DNA from: Terriglobales bacterium
GTDB taxonomy: Bacteria; Acidobacteriota; Terriglobia; Terriglobales; Acidobacteriaceae
Length of the DNA: 44,027 bases
Assembly (NCBI GenBank): GCA_035567895.1
Contig: DATMPC010000079.1
Location: 1-44,027, forward strand
Direction: 5' to 3'
The notes under the pieces are model-generated. The model had not been told where the DNA came from, did not search any database, and saw only the letters and a list, made by a program, of their open reading frames with translations. This document shows, piece after piece, positions 24,865 to 32,923 of this stretch. A program made the position numbers and the translations under genes. The first letter of the stretch is position 1. Each line of letters opens with the position of its first letter.

Positions 24865-26585
24865 GCATCGCCAGTCCCCCGCGGCTCATGGACGACGTCG
24901 ACGCCGTCCAGGCGCAAATCGCCCGTAACATGCTCGCCTCCGGCGACTATGTAACCGCGCGTCTCGACGGCGTTCCATACCTCGAGAAATCCCCTCTTAT
25001 TTACTGGATGATGGCGGCCTCGTACCGCGTCTTTGGCGTGCACGACTGGGCCGCACGCCTGCCTCTCGCTCTCAGCGTCATCCTGCTGTGCTGGGTGACC
25101 TACCGGTTCGCGCGCTGGGCGTTTGACGAGTCAGCGGCGCTGTATTCAGGAGTCGCGCTCGCGACATGCGTCGGACTGTTTCTCTTCACCCGTATTTTGA
25201 TCCCCGATGCAATTCTGACACTCACGATCACCGGAGCGGTCTGGGCGTGGCTCCGCCTCCTCGATCCTGACGAAAGTCCTCGTCGACGAGACGCGATTCT
25301 GCTCGGAGTCTGCCTGGGAATCGGACTGTTGCTCAAGGGATTGATCGGGATTGTCTTTCCGATTCTTGCCGGACTGGCGTATATGGCGTGCACGCGGCAA
25401 CTGTTCGCATGGAGTGCGTGGCGCCGATTACATCTCTTTTCTGTTTTGGGAATTGTACTCGTTATCGCGGCTCCCTGGCACATTCTGGCGACGCTGCGCA
25501 ATCCGCCATATCTGGCCTTCTCCATGCACAGCGGGCCGGGCGAGTACAAAGGCTTCTTCTGGTTCTACTTCTTTAATGAACACCTGCTCCGCTTCTTGAA
25601 CTTGCGCTATCCGCGTGACTACAACACAGTGCCCCGGGCTCTTTTCTGGTTGCTGAACCTGGCATGGTTGTTCCCCTGGACTGCTTTCCTGCCGGCAGCT
25701 GCGAAGCTTTCCTATCGTCCAATTACGCGCGCCGGTCGCGTGCGATTGATGGCCCTGTGCTGGATCGGGACTGTAATGATTTTCTTCACTTTCTCGACCA
25801 CACAGGAGTACTACTCGATGCCTATCTATCCGGCGATTGCTTTGCTGATCGGATCGGCCTTGGCGTGCGAGGATTCGCGCATACGAGTGGGAATTCGCGC
25901 TTTGCAGGTTGTTTTCGGCTTGCTCTTCATGGGGCTCGCGACGGTTCTGCTGATGGTGTGGCGCACACCCGCGCCGGGTGATATCTCTCAGGCGCTGGTT
26001 CAGCATCCGGAGCTATATACGCTCTCGTTGGGCCACTTCGGCGATCTCACTCTGAGCGCATTCGCCTACCTCAAGCTACCCCTCGCGATCGCGGCTTGCG
26101 CCTTTGCGATTGGGGTGTTGGGCTTGACGATCTTCCGAACGGCCAGCTCGACGAAGAAAGCGGTGGTCGTCATCGCTGCGTCGATGATTTTGTTTTTTCA
26201 GGCAGCACGAGAGGCGCTTGTGCGCTTCGATTCATATCTTGGCTCGTATCCCTTGGCACGTGCACTGGAGCAGAGTCCCCCTGGTCAGCTGATCGAGGCG
26301 GATGCGTATTACGCGTTTTCTTCGGTGTTCTTTTACACAAATCGCAGCGCGCTCCTGCTGAATGGCCGCACAGACAATCTGGAGTATGGCTCGTATGCTC
26401 CGGGCGCCCCGCGGGTTTTTATCGACGATCACGAACTGCAATCGCGCTGGTCACAACCATCGCGCTGGTACCTGCTGGCCTATGGCACGGATGTACCGCA
26501 TCTCGAGCAGTTGGTGGGCGTCTCGAGAATGCACGTTGTAGCCAGCAACGCTGGTAACTATTTGCTGACGAACTTGCCCAATTGA
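24723..26585 (+). CDS. ArnT/PMT-like membrane glycosyltransferase
   Basis: Up to 620 residues; a GT39/GT83-type polytopic transferase that moves a sugar from a polyprenyl-phosphate donor onto lipid or protein on the outer face of the membrane. Diagnostic: RLMDDVDAVQAQIARNMLASGDYVTARLDGVPYLEKSPLIYWMMAAS, with the catalytic-type acidic pair Asp-Asp in the first periplasmic loop. About ten further helices follow, then a soluble C-terminal part. The start is uncertain. The first membrane helix (VVIAAASLVFLVS) is encoded at about 24829-24870, inside the end of asnB, so the true start must overlap asnB; ATG 24723 is the only ATG available and gives a 142-base overlap. Stop overlaps the permease start (TGATG). 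Confidence 0.88.
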   Translation: MGTHGVVDVDEALEYRAAGNGPGVRGARRRFGAGGVVIAAASLVFLVSIASPPRLMDDVDAVQAQIARNMLASGDYVTARLDGVPYLEKSPLIYWMMAASYRVFGVHDWAARLPLALSVILLCWVTYRFARWAFDESAALYSGVALATCVGLFLFTRILIPDAILTLTITGAVWAWLRLLDPDESPRRRDAILLGVCLGIGLLLKGLIGIVFPILAGLAYMACTRQLFAWSAWRRLHLFSVLGIVLVIAAPWHILATLRNPPYLAFSMHSGPGEYKGFFWFYFFNEHLLRFLNLRYPRDYNTVPRALFWLLNLAWLFPWTAFLPAAAKLSYRPITRAGRVRLMALCWIGTVMIFFTFSTTQEYYSMPIYPAIALLIGSALACEDSRIRVGIRALQVVFGLLFMGLATVLLMVWRTPAPGDISQALVQHPELYTLSLGHFGDLTLSAFAYLKLPLAIAACAFAIGVLGLTIFRTASSTKKAVVVIAASMILFFQAAREALVRFDSYLGSYPLARALEQSPPGQLIEADAYYAFSSVFFYTNRSALLLNGRTDNLEYGSYAPGAPRVFIDDHELQSRWSQPSRWYLLAYGTDVPHLEQLVGVSRMHVVASNAGNYLLTNLPN

Positions 26586-27790
26586 TGAGAGATCCGATGC
26601 AACAGTGGTTGGAATGTTTTCGTCTTGCGGTGGCGGCTCTGAAGGCCGACAAGGTGAAGGCATGTCTTACCACGTTAAGTGTTCTGATCGGCAGCGCCTC
26701 TCTCGTGCTGGTGTTAACCGTTGCCGGCACCGGCAAGCGCTACATTGTTTCTCGCATCGAGGGGATCGGAGCAAATCTTGCGTATGCGACGTTAAATCGG
26801 AATGGAAGCCCAGTCATCCTGCAGGACGAACTCACCCTGGGCGACCTTGAGGCAGTTCGGACGATGCCAAACGTCGTGGCTGCTGCGGGAGTTTACGATG
26901 CGCCCGTGGACTTTCAGGTCAGTGGCCGGCCCCGGCATGCTCGACTGGTGGGAGCGACGCGCGACTTTCTCAAAATTCGAAATCTGCAAATCACATCCGG
27001 CCGCTATTTTGACGAACAGGACTATCTCTCCCGCGCAAAAGTTTGCCTGGTCACCGATCCGGTTATGGAACGAAATCCCACTTTGCAACTGGGTGAAGTG
27101 CTGCGCATCGATCAGTTCCGTTGCACCGTGATTGGGACCTTCACCGAGGGAGTGCCCACGTTCGGTCAGTCAGAGATTCAGGCAGAAACCATTCTGGTTC
27201 CATTTCCCGTAGCAAGACTGGTTACGGGCGAAGCATTTCTGCAGGTCATCTACGCTCAGACTTCTTCCTCCACTGAGGTTCATAATCTGACGTCGGAGTT
27301 GAAGGGGCTTCTCCAGGCGCGCCATCGTCGCGAGGCTCGATACGACGTGGGGAATCTCTCTTCGCTGCTCGAGACCGCGGGAGACATCTCGCTCGCGATG
27401 ACTCTTGTCTTGCTTGCGGTCGGCCTGGTGACGCTAACCGTCGGTGGAACCGGCATCATGAACATCATGTTCGCGAATATCGCAGAGCGTAAGCAGGAGA
27501 TCGGATTGCGCAAAGCGCTGGGAGCACGGTCATCAGAAATTCGTCTTCAGTTCCTGATGGAAGCGATTTTCATCAGCTCGGCGGGTTCGCTTGCAGGAGC
27601 TTTTTGCGCAGTGGCGTTGGTTGTCTCCGCAACAGCATTCTTCAGGGACTTTGTGAATCTCGACATTTCCTGGCCTTCAGTCGTGTTTGCGTTGCTAGTC
27701 TCCAGCGCAGTGGGCCTGCTCTTCGGATACCAGCCCGCCAGTCGCGCAGCCGGTTTGAATCCCGTGGAAGCGCTGCGCACTGAAGCGTAA
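26585..27790 (+). CDS. MacB/FtsX-type ABC transporter permease (third copy)
   Basis: A 401-residue permease of the same family as the pair at 10780-13271, with N-terminal helix (ACLTTLSVLIGSASLVLVLTV), large periplasmic domain and C-terminal FtsX helices; signature GTGIMNIMFANIAERKQEIGLRKALGAR. ATG 26585 overlaps the upstream TGA by one base; a TTG three bases earlier is the alternative. It closes the asnB-glycosyltransferase operon. No ATPase gene is adjacent, so an ATPase encoded elsewhere must serve it, or it works without one. Confidence 0.9.
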   Translation: MRDPMQQWLECFRLAVAALKADKVKACLTTLSVLIGSASLVLVLTVAGTGKRYIVSRIEGIGANLAYATLNRNGSPVILQDELTLGDLEAVRTMPNVVAAAGVYDAPVDFQVSGRPRHARLVGATRDFLKIRNLQITSGRYFDEQDYLSRAKVCLVTDPVMERNPTLQLGEVLRIDQFRCTVIGTFTEGVPTFGQSEIQAETILVPFPVARLVTGEAFLQVIYAQTSSSTEVHNLTSELKGLLQARHRREARYDVGNLSSLLETAGDISLAMTLVLLAVGLVTLTVGGTGIMNIMFANIAERKQEIGLRKALGARSSEIRLQFLMEAIFISSAGSLAGAFCAVALVVSATAFFRDFVNLDISWPSVVFALLVSSAVGLLFGYQPASRAAGLNPVEALRTEA

Positions 27791-27817
27791 GCCGATATAT
27801 TCCAACCCATTTTGAAA

Positions 27818-27985
27818 CTGTCATCCCTCGGGCCGCAGCGTGTCTCTAGAGGTTGTCAAAGAATCAGAGGCGGCCCGGGGGATCTGCTTTTGGTTTGAGA
27901 GCTGGCACAACAGCAGATCCCCCGCGCCGCAACAGCCGAAATGGTTGACGCGTCAACAAACCATTTGCGGCGCGAGGGATGACAG
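27818..27985. repeat. Nested composite inverted repeat
   Basis: Outer arms of 20 bases with one mismatch (27818-27837, CTGTCATCCCTCGGGCCGCA, and 27966-27985). Inner arms of 19 bases with one mismatch (27870-27888, GCGGCCCGGGGGATCTGCT, and 27912-27930). Within the right half is a further stem, ATGGTTGACGCGTCAAC then AAACCAT. CTGTCATCC/GGATGACAG ends recall family A but the rest differs. Located after the permease stop; fills most of the gene-free space 27791-28035. Confidence 0.82.
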
Positions 27986-28035
27986 TGTCAAGAAAAGAGC
28001 TGCCGGACTGAGGTCGACAGCGATGTATTAATCTC

Positions 28036-28308
28036 CTACTCCACCGTAGCCGTGAACACCTCTTCCACTCTCAACCCAGTGCTGCAGACCTGTTGGTTGT
28101 TGCGGCTGTCGGTCCATATTGGATGTGAGACGCCTCCGAACGAAGCCAGGCCGGAGTAGTCGCCAGTCTGGTTGCCGTAATTAATGGCAGAGCAGGGAAA
28201 TACGCCATTACAGTCATGCTCATTCGAACTCACCGATGAGACGCGGGTGTTTGGCCGGCGCCAGTTCACGCCGCCATCGAAGGGGAACTGCAGGTTCGTC
28301 AGCTGCGC
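28036..28308 (-). pseudogene. C-terminal remnant of a sialidase/BNR-repeat protein
   Basis: The frame from just after a TAA (28309-28311) to the stop at 28036 has no proper start but reads QLTNLQFPFDGGVNW and INYGNQTGDYSGLASFGGVS followed by HPIWTDSRNN, ending VCSTGLRVEEVFTATVE. The GDYxGLAxxGGVxHPxWTDxR pattern is that of secreted BNR/sialidase-like beta-propeller proteins, normally many hundred residues long. Only about 90 residues remain, directly after the PilZ gene, with no upstream part of the propeller. A truncated relic is the best reading. Confidence 0.6.
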
Positions 28309-29288
28309 TTACCGGAAATCGCTTCCGGAATAACCGGAGCAGGACCGAGTTCACTTCCGTGCTTCTCATGGAGGTGTACGGCAAATGCTTCTCGCAACTT
28401 GCGCTCCTGTTCCAGCGGGCTGCTTATCGTATTTCCGAAGGTAATCGTTGCCTGGCAGGACGAGCATCGAGCGCGCACCGGTCCGCCACGGATGATCGCA
28501 GTAACGATCGGGTGAATTTCTCCCTTATGAACTGGCGCCGTGTCTGCGCCCTCGACCGCAGCGGGTTCGTCTTGTCCACTGCTCGACGTCACGAATGTAA
28601 TTTGTGGCCTCACCTTGGTCTGAATCTCGAACTGTTCGGCGAGCCATTCTTCCAGCTCTGAGCGGCCACCCTTCGTCATTGTCACAAACTCGATTCCCGT
28701 TAAGCCGTCTCTCTGCCACGCAACCTTTCCGCTTGCCTGTATCGGTATACGTCCTTCCTCGAGAGCAAAGCGAAGCTGCACCTGACCTTGCAATGGATGT
28801 TCAATTCCGCCGACGCAGAGTCCCCCTTGGCTGACGTTCCGGATTCGTCCATCAGCAACGAACGCACCCAGGCGCAGGTTCACCGTGGAAGTGGAAGGGA
28901 ATCGGTTGTAGCGACCTCGCTCGCGAAGCACCAGCCCATAAGCAGAGCGCAAAGTCGCCATAATCTCGATTTCGTAATTTGCGTGGGAGACGACGAAGTT
29001 TGCTCCCGAATCGGAAACGTATTTCGTGTGACCACGATCTCCGACAATCGCAATCGATACCGCCGAACGATGCGTGCGGTTAAGGCGCATTTTCCGCAAG
29101 GCTGCGCAACCCTGATCGAGGTCAGAACAGTCCACGATAACGAGATCAAATTTGTTTCTTTCGATTTGCTTGAGGGCGTCGGGTGCGCCCAAGGCTACGC
29201 CGGCCGTAATTCCAAAGCGCTCGACCGCAACTCGAACCATGTGCGAAAGTTCAAAATCGCTGGTCAGGATGAGTGCTTCCGGCGTCAT
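28299..29288 (-). CDS. Degenerate receiver plus PilZ (c-di-GMP) domain protein
   Basis: A 329-residue cytoplasmic protein. Residues 1-115 look like a CheY-type receiver (FDLVIVDCSD with a possible Asp53), but the N-terminal acidic pair is replaced by LILTSDFEL and the conserved Lys is missing, so phosphorylation is doubtful. Residues about 122-230 form a PilZ domain: Arg126 and Arg129 in ERGRYNRFPS, then RNVSQGGLCVGG (N-x-S-x-x-G), the c-di-GMP-binding residues, and GKVAWQRDGLTGIEFV. A C-terminal segment carries CSSCQATITFGN, a CxxC pair. Probably a c-di-GMP effector. The output partner is unknown; a divergent glycosyltransferase gene shares its upstream region. Confidence 0.82.
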   Translation of the reverse strand: MTPEALILTSDFELSHMVRVAVERFGITAGVALGAPDALKQIERNKFDLVIVDCSDLDQGCAALRKMRLNRTHRSAVSIAIVGDRGHTKYVSDSGANFVVSHANYEIEIMATLRSAYGLVLRERGRYNRFPSTSTVNLRLGAFVADGRIRNVSQGGLCVGGIEHPLQGQVQLRFALEEGRIPIQASGKVAWQRDGLTGIEFVTMTKGGRSELEEWLAEQFEIQTKVRPQITFVTSSSGQDEPAAVEGADTAPVHKGEIHPIVTAIIRGGPVRARCSSCQATITFGNTISSPLEQERKLREAFAVHLHEKHGSELGPAPVIPEAISGKRS

Positions 29289-29495
29289 CTGCTCCGACTT
29301 CCCAGGGGTATGGCTCGCTTCATGCTATCGCTATCAATTTGCGCCCCCGCCGGAAAACCGCCTGCCATCAATTACGCAGGTAATAGCACTTCAGGGTGGG
29401 TAATCTGTTGGAAGTCTGGAAAGTGAAGCAAACAAAGCCCGAACGCATCTTCTGGATGGCACTGCCAAATTTGTGCAGGAAATGGGGCTAACGCT

Positions 29496-29523
29496 TTGGG
29501 TGCTTTTTACCAGGGCGTAATAT
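29496..29523 (+). promoter_or_regulatory. Possible promoter of the MGDG/MurG-like gene
   Basis: TTGGGT (29496-29501), 16-base spacer, TAATAT (29518-29523), 41 bases before the TTG start at 29564. Acceptable -35 and good -10. The 275-base divergent space holds no gene. Confidence 0.45.
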
Positions 29524-29563
29524 TCGTTGGCAATACTCTGGTTAAGAGGGTGCGAGAACTCAT

Positions 29564-30748
29564 TTGCCACAACCGGCTCCCAGGCTAAGGATCGTGTTCT
29601 TCGATGCTGGTGGCGGACACCGTAACGCTGCCAACGCCATCAAGACCGTGATCGAGCAGCAGCAACTTCCGTGGCAAGTGGATCTCCTGAACTTGCAGGA
29701 TCTGCTGGACTCGATCGACCCTCTGCAGAAGGTCACTAAGATTCGCCTGCAGGATGGCTATAACCTGCTTCTCCGTAAGGGCTGGACTCGCTTCACGCCT
29801 CAACTCCTGATGGTGCTGCACGCGATGATTCGCATGTGGCATTACCCCGTCGTGCGTGCCTTGGAAAAGTATTGGAGTCGGAATCCGGCCGACGTTGTCC
29901 TTTCAGTGATTCCAAACTTCAATCGCGCGCTCGCGCAGAGTATTCGAAAAGCCATTCCGGACGCAAAGTTTGTAACGTTGATCACTGACTTTGCCGATTA
30001 TCCTCCGCACTTCTGGATCGAAAAGGAATCGCAATACGTGATCTGTGGCACAGAGCGGGCTGTCGCGCAGGCGATCGCGCTCGGGCATACGCGTAAGGCA
30101 ATATTTCCCACATCGGGCATGGTGTTAAATCCGCGTTTCTACAATTCCGCGAGAGTAGACCGCCAGGCCGAGCGGCAGAAGTTAGGCCTGCATCCGGACT
30201 GGCCAACGGCCCTGGTTCTGTTCGGCGGGCATGGGTCCCCCGCCATGGTGAAGATCGCACGGGCGCTTCAGCAGTCGCCTGCGCAGGTACAGATGATCTT
30301 TATCTGCGGACATAGCGAAAAGATCGCGGCCGAACTTCGACGAATTCCGCCCACGAAGCCGATGTTCGTAGAAGGTTTTACCAAACAGGTGGACTATTAC
30401 ATGTCTCTGGCCGACTTCTTTATAGGCAAGCCCGGCCCAGGAAGCATCGCGGAAGCTCTCCACTTCGGCTTGCCGGTGATCGTCGAACGGAATGCGTCCA
30501 CCATGCCGCAGGAGCGCTACAACACGGAATGGGTACAGGAGAACGAGGCGGGTATCGTGCTCAAGAGCTTCGATGAGATCGAGACAGCGGTGCAGAGATT
30601 GCTCACCGGCTCAACCTTGGAGAATCTGCGGAACAAGGTTGCAGCGCACAAGAACCGGGCAGTGTATGAGGCGGTCGACATCCTGGCAAAGTTCATGGAT
30701 GGCGTGGCCGAACGGCAACCAGTTCTTGCGGAGCCGGCCGCGTGGTAG
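29564..30748 (+). CDS. MGDG synthase/MurG-like glycosyltransferase
   Basis: A 394-residue GT-B glycosyltransferase. N-terminal MGDG_synth-type domain with IVFFDAGGGHRNAANAIKTV (GGGH loop) and VVLSVIPNFNRALAQSI; C-terminal GT28 domain with LVLFGGHGS, PMFVEGFTKQVDYYMSLADFFIGKPGPGSIAEALHFGLPVIVERNA, the UDP-sugar-binding region. Members transfer galactose, glucose or GlcNAc from UDP-sugars to diacylglycerol or other lipids at the membrane. The start is TTG 29564; no ATG fits before the conserved loop. The gene ends in a TAG that belongs to a repeat hairpin. Confidence 0.88.
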   Translation: MPQPAPRLRIVFFDAGGGHRNAANAIKTVIEQQQLPWQVDLLNLQDLLDSIDPLQKVTKIRLQDGYNLLLRKGWTRFTPQLLMVLHAMIRMWHYPVVRALEKYWSRNPADVVLSVIPNFNRALAQSIRKAIPDAKFVTLITDFADYPPHFWIEKESQYVICGTERAVAQAIALGHTRKAIFPTSGMVLNPRFYNSARVDRQAERQKLGLHPDWPTALVLFGGHGSPAMVKIARALQQSPAQVQMIFICGHSEKIAAELRRIPPTKPMFVEGFTKQVDYYMSLADFFIGKPGPGSIAEALHFGLPVIVERNASTMPQERYNTEWVQENEAGIVLKSFDEIETAVQRLLTGSTLENLRNKVAAHKNRAVYEAVDILAKFMDGVAERQPVLAEPAAW

Positions 30749-30778
30749 AGACGTCCGCCACGGCGGACTGCATCTCTA
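30746..30778 (+). terminator. Family B stop-codon hairpin after glycosyltransferase
   Basis: TAGAGA (30746-30751), CG, TCCGCC, AC, GGCGGA, CTGCA, TCTCTA (to 30778). The TAG is the glycosyltransferase stop codon. No U-run. Third complete member of the family, after 3933 and 13336. Confidence 0.7.
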
Positions 30779-30870
30779 CGAGATCTTGAACAAACCTTGT
30801 GGCCATCCGGCCCTCCGATTGGGGAATGCCTGCAGGTGTTCATTCGGTGCTCGCGAATTGTTAATCGTGG

Positions 30871-30933
30871 GTGGCACGGTGCCGTCGCCTGTGCTGAGTT
30901 TGGCAGAGCCACAGCCGAGGGCGGCTGTGCCAC
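30871..30933. repeat. Family C inverted repeat, copy 3
   Basis: GTGGCACGGTGCCGTCGCCT at the left, and CACAGCCGAGGGCGGCTGTG plus CCAC at the right end (30933). Lies between the convergent glycosyltransferase and LpxH-like genes, 16 bases from the stop of the latter. Confidence 0.78.
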
Positions 30934-30949
30934 ACGGCTGGGGCTGGCT

Positions 30950-31747
30950 CTATCCCCGGACCGGCCTGTAGAAGGCGTGCGAGGGAATCTCCAATTCCTC
31001 GTGGGTTCCAATTTCTGAATGGCCGTCGGTTTCTACCGATATGAGCTCGTCTGAGGTGCCAGTGTAGTTCTGAATTTCAACTCCGTCTTCACCGACCGTG
31101 ATGTATGTACAGTGCTGATCCACCCACGAGCCGGAATTGAAATACTTGATTCCGTTGCGTTCCGCCTGGATTGGCACATGCGTGTGCCCACAGAAGACGT
31201 GACTGGCTCCATGGTGCGCGGCATACGCGAGCGCGCCTCGCGCTACTTTGTCTGACAGTCTTAGCCAGCGAGTGTTGAGGCGGTCGAGATAGCGGGAAAA
31301 CCTCTTCTTGCCGGCGTCCAACTTCTGGATCCAGAGAAACAGAGCCTCGCCAACCCGGCTTACAAGAAAGTTGTTTACCACGAAGCGATCAAACTGGTGC
31401 CCGTGGATCGCCAGGTATCGCTTGCCCCCGTATTCCCACATGTACTGCTGGTAAACAGGAATTCCAACTAGGTGAGACATGAGGTCAGAAAGCCCCAGGT
31501 CGTGATTGCCCTCTACCCACACAACTTCCACGTTGCGTTTAGGATTGGAGAGCTTGCGGATGTAGGACAGAAACTGCCAGTGCTCTTTCTTGAGGCGGCG
31601 GAAGTTGAGGTCGTTGAAGATGTCGCCCAACAGGATGAGCCGGCGGAAGCTGGTTGACTTCAGCAGGCTCAATGCATCCCGGGCGCGGCTGATCTCGGCT
31701 CCCAGATGCACGTCGGACAGAATGAGCGTATCGAATGCCCGCTCCAT
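30950..31747 (-). CDS. LpxH-like UDP-diacylglucosamine phosphoesterase family protein
   Basis: A 265-residue calcineurin-like metallophosphoesterase. All five metal motifs are visible: Asp12/His14 (LSDVHLG), Asp42 (LLGDIFND), Asn81-His82 (VEGNHDLG), AIHGHQFD and CGHTHVP. The spacing and HGHQFD fit the UDP-2,3-diacylglucosamine diphosphatase group that makes lipid X for lipid A, though many homologues of this length have other or unknown substrates. The glycosyltransferase upstream also suggests envelope lipid work. Convergent with it; the family C repeat lies between. Confidence 0.85.
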   Translation of the reverse strand: MERAFDTLILSDVHLGAEISRARDALSLLKSTSFRRLILLGDIFNDLNFRRLKKEHWQFLSYIRKLSNPKRNVEVVWVEGNHDLGLSDLMSHLVGIPVYQQYMWEYGGKRYLAIHGHQFDRFVVNNFLVSRVGEALFLWIQKLDAGKKRFSRYLDRLNTRWLRLSDKVARGALAYAAHHGASHVFCGHTHVPIQAERNGIKYFNSGSWVDQHCTYITVGEDGVEIQNYTGTSDELISVETDGHSEIGTHEELEIPSHAFYRPVRG

Positions 31748-31844
31748 GCTTCAATTCTGGTGCAGTTTGTGGAGAATCTGGATGAATTTCCCGAGAATTC
31801 TGGGAGTCGGAATCAGGTCAGGAACGGCCTGGGCTGGCGGGTTT

Positions 31845-32873
31845 TCAGTTGCGCGACTGCGGCCTGATTCCCACCTTTACAAGCTCGGTACCGCGAAGTA
31901 CGGTGATTTCAACAACTTCTCCGGGCGCGGCTTCGGTAAGCAACCGGTGCAAGTCATCAACGCCTGCCACACGCCGGGTACCGAATCCGACAATCACGTC
32001 GCGCTCGCGCAATCCCGCGCTTTGTGCGGGCGAGCCTGATTCAACCGAGATCACCATGGCCCCGGTTGTCACCGGCAGGGCATAGTGTCGAACAATGCGG
32101 GTGTGGATCGGAACATCCTGGCCTGCCACCCCGATGAAGCTCCGTTCGATCTTTCCATTCCTGATCAATCGCACGGCAACGAATTGCGCCGTATCTGCGC
32201 CGATGGCGAAGCATATTCCCTGGGCGCCCATAATCGTCGCCGTATTCACGCCGATGACTTCGGCCCGGGAACTTATCAGCGGACCACCCGAGTTTCCCGG
32301 ATTCAGGGCGGCATCTGTCTGGATCACGTTGTCAATTAGTCTGCCCGTGCTTGAACGCATGCTGCGTCCCAGCGCGCTTACCACTCCGGCCGTCACGGTG
32401 TGCTGAAATCCCAGCGGGTTGCCGATCGCAATGGCGACCTGTCCGACGACGAGCGGCTGGCGGGCCCCCAACGCTGCAAATGGAAGCTGTCCCGGAACGT
32501 CCACGCGCAACACTGCGAGATCTGAATCGGGATCGTCACCGATGAGCGTTGCGTGATGTGTCTCCGCGTCGGGGAAGGTGACTACGATCTCACTTGCGTT
32601 ACTCACTACATGGCTATTGGTCAGAACGAAGCCATCCGGAGTGAAAACAAAGCCCGATCCGCTTCCTTGGGCTTCACGAGGACCTCTTTGCGAATTCTGC
32701 CGCGCACGCTGCCGAACGGCGATGTGCACGACGGCCGGTCCAACTTTCTCGACGGCTGAGGTCACTGCGCGTGAGTAGGCGTCAAGCAGCGCAGCATCGT
32801 CAGGAATGCGGGCGGAGCCGGCCAGGGTCGATTGTGCCGCAGTGGCTGAATCGAGAAACTCCAGTTCTGGCAT
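31845..32873 (-). CDS. HtrA/DegP-type serine protease with PDZ domain
   Basis: A 342-residue trypsin-like protease. Catalytic triad His88 (LTNSHVV), Asp118 (DPDSDLAVL) and Ser195 (NPGNSGGPL). A single C-terminal PDZ domain contains VISVESGSPAQSAGLRERDVIVGFGTRRVAGVDDL. No signal peptide or membrane anchor is seen, unlike DegP/DegS, so it may act in the cytoplasm. Start at ATG 32873 (MPELEF); the frame runs back to 32978 but that overlaps the FmdE-like gene. It follows that gene by 50 bases on the same strand and may be in the same transcript. Confidence 0.9.
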   Translation of the reverse strand: MPELEFLDSATAAQSTLAGSARIPDDAALLDAYSRAVTSAVEKVGPAVVHIAVRQRARQNSQRGPREAQGSGSGFVFTPDGFVLTNSHVVSNASEIVVTFPDAETHHATLIGDDPDSDLAVLRVDVPGQLPFAALGARQPLVVGQVAIAIGNPLGFQHTVTAGVVSALGRSMRSSTGRLIDNVIQTDAALNPGNSGGPLISSRAEVIGVNTATIMGAQGICFAIGADTAQFVAVRLIRNGKIERSFIGVAGQDVPIHTRIVRHYALPVTTGAMVISVESGSPAQSAGLRERDVIVGFGTRRVAGVDDLHRLLTEAAPGEVVEITVLRGTELVKVGIRPQSRN

Positions 32874-32923
32874 GCGAATGTAGATGCTGCTGGAAGAACT
32901 TAGATTCAGGCGCCAACGGAAGG

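Noticed and set aside
29289-29563. c-di-GMP riboswitch in the space between PilZ and glycosyltransferase genes
   Set aside because: Looked for because of neighbouring c-di-GMP genes; no GEMM-type conserved loop or paired helices could be found.
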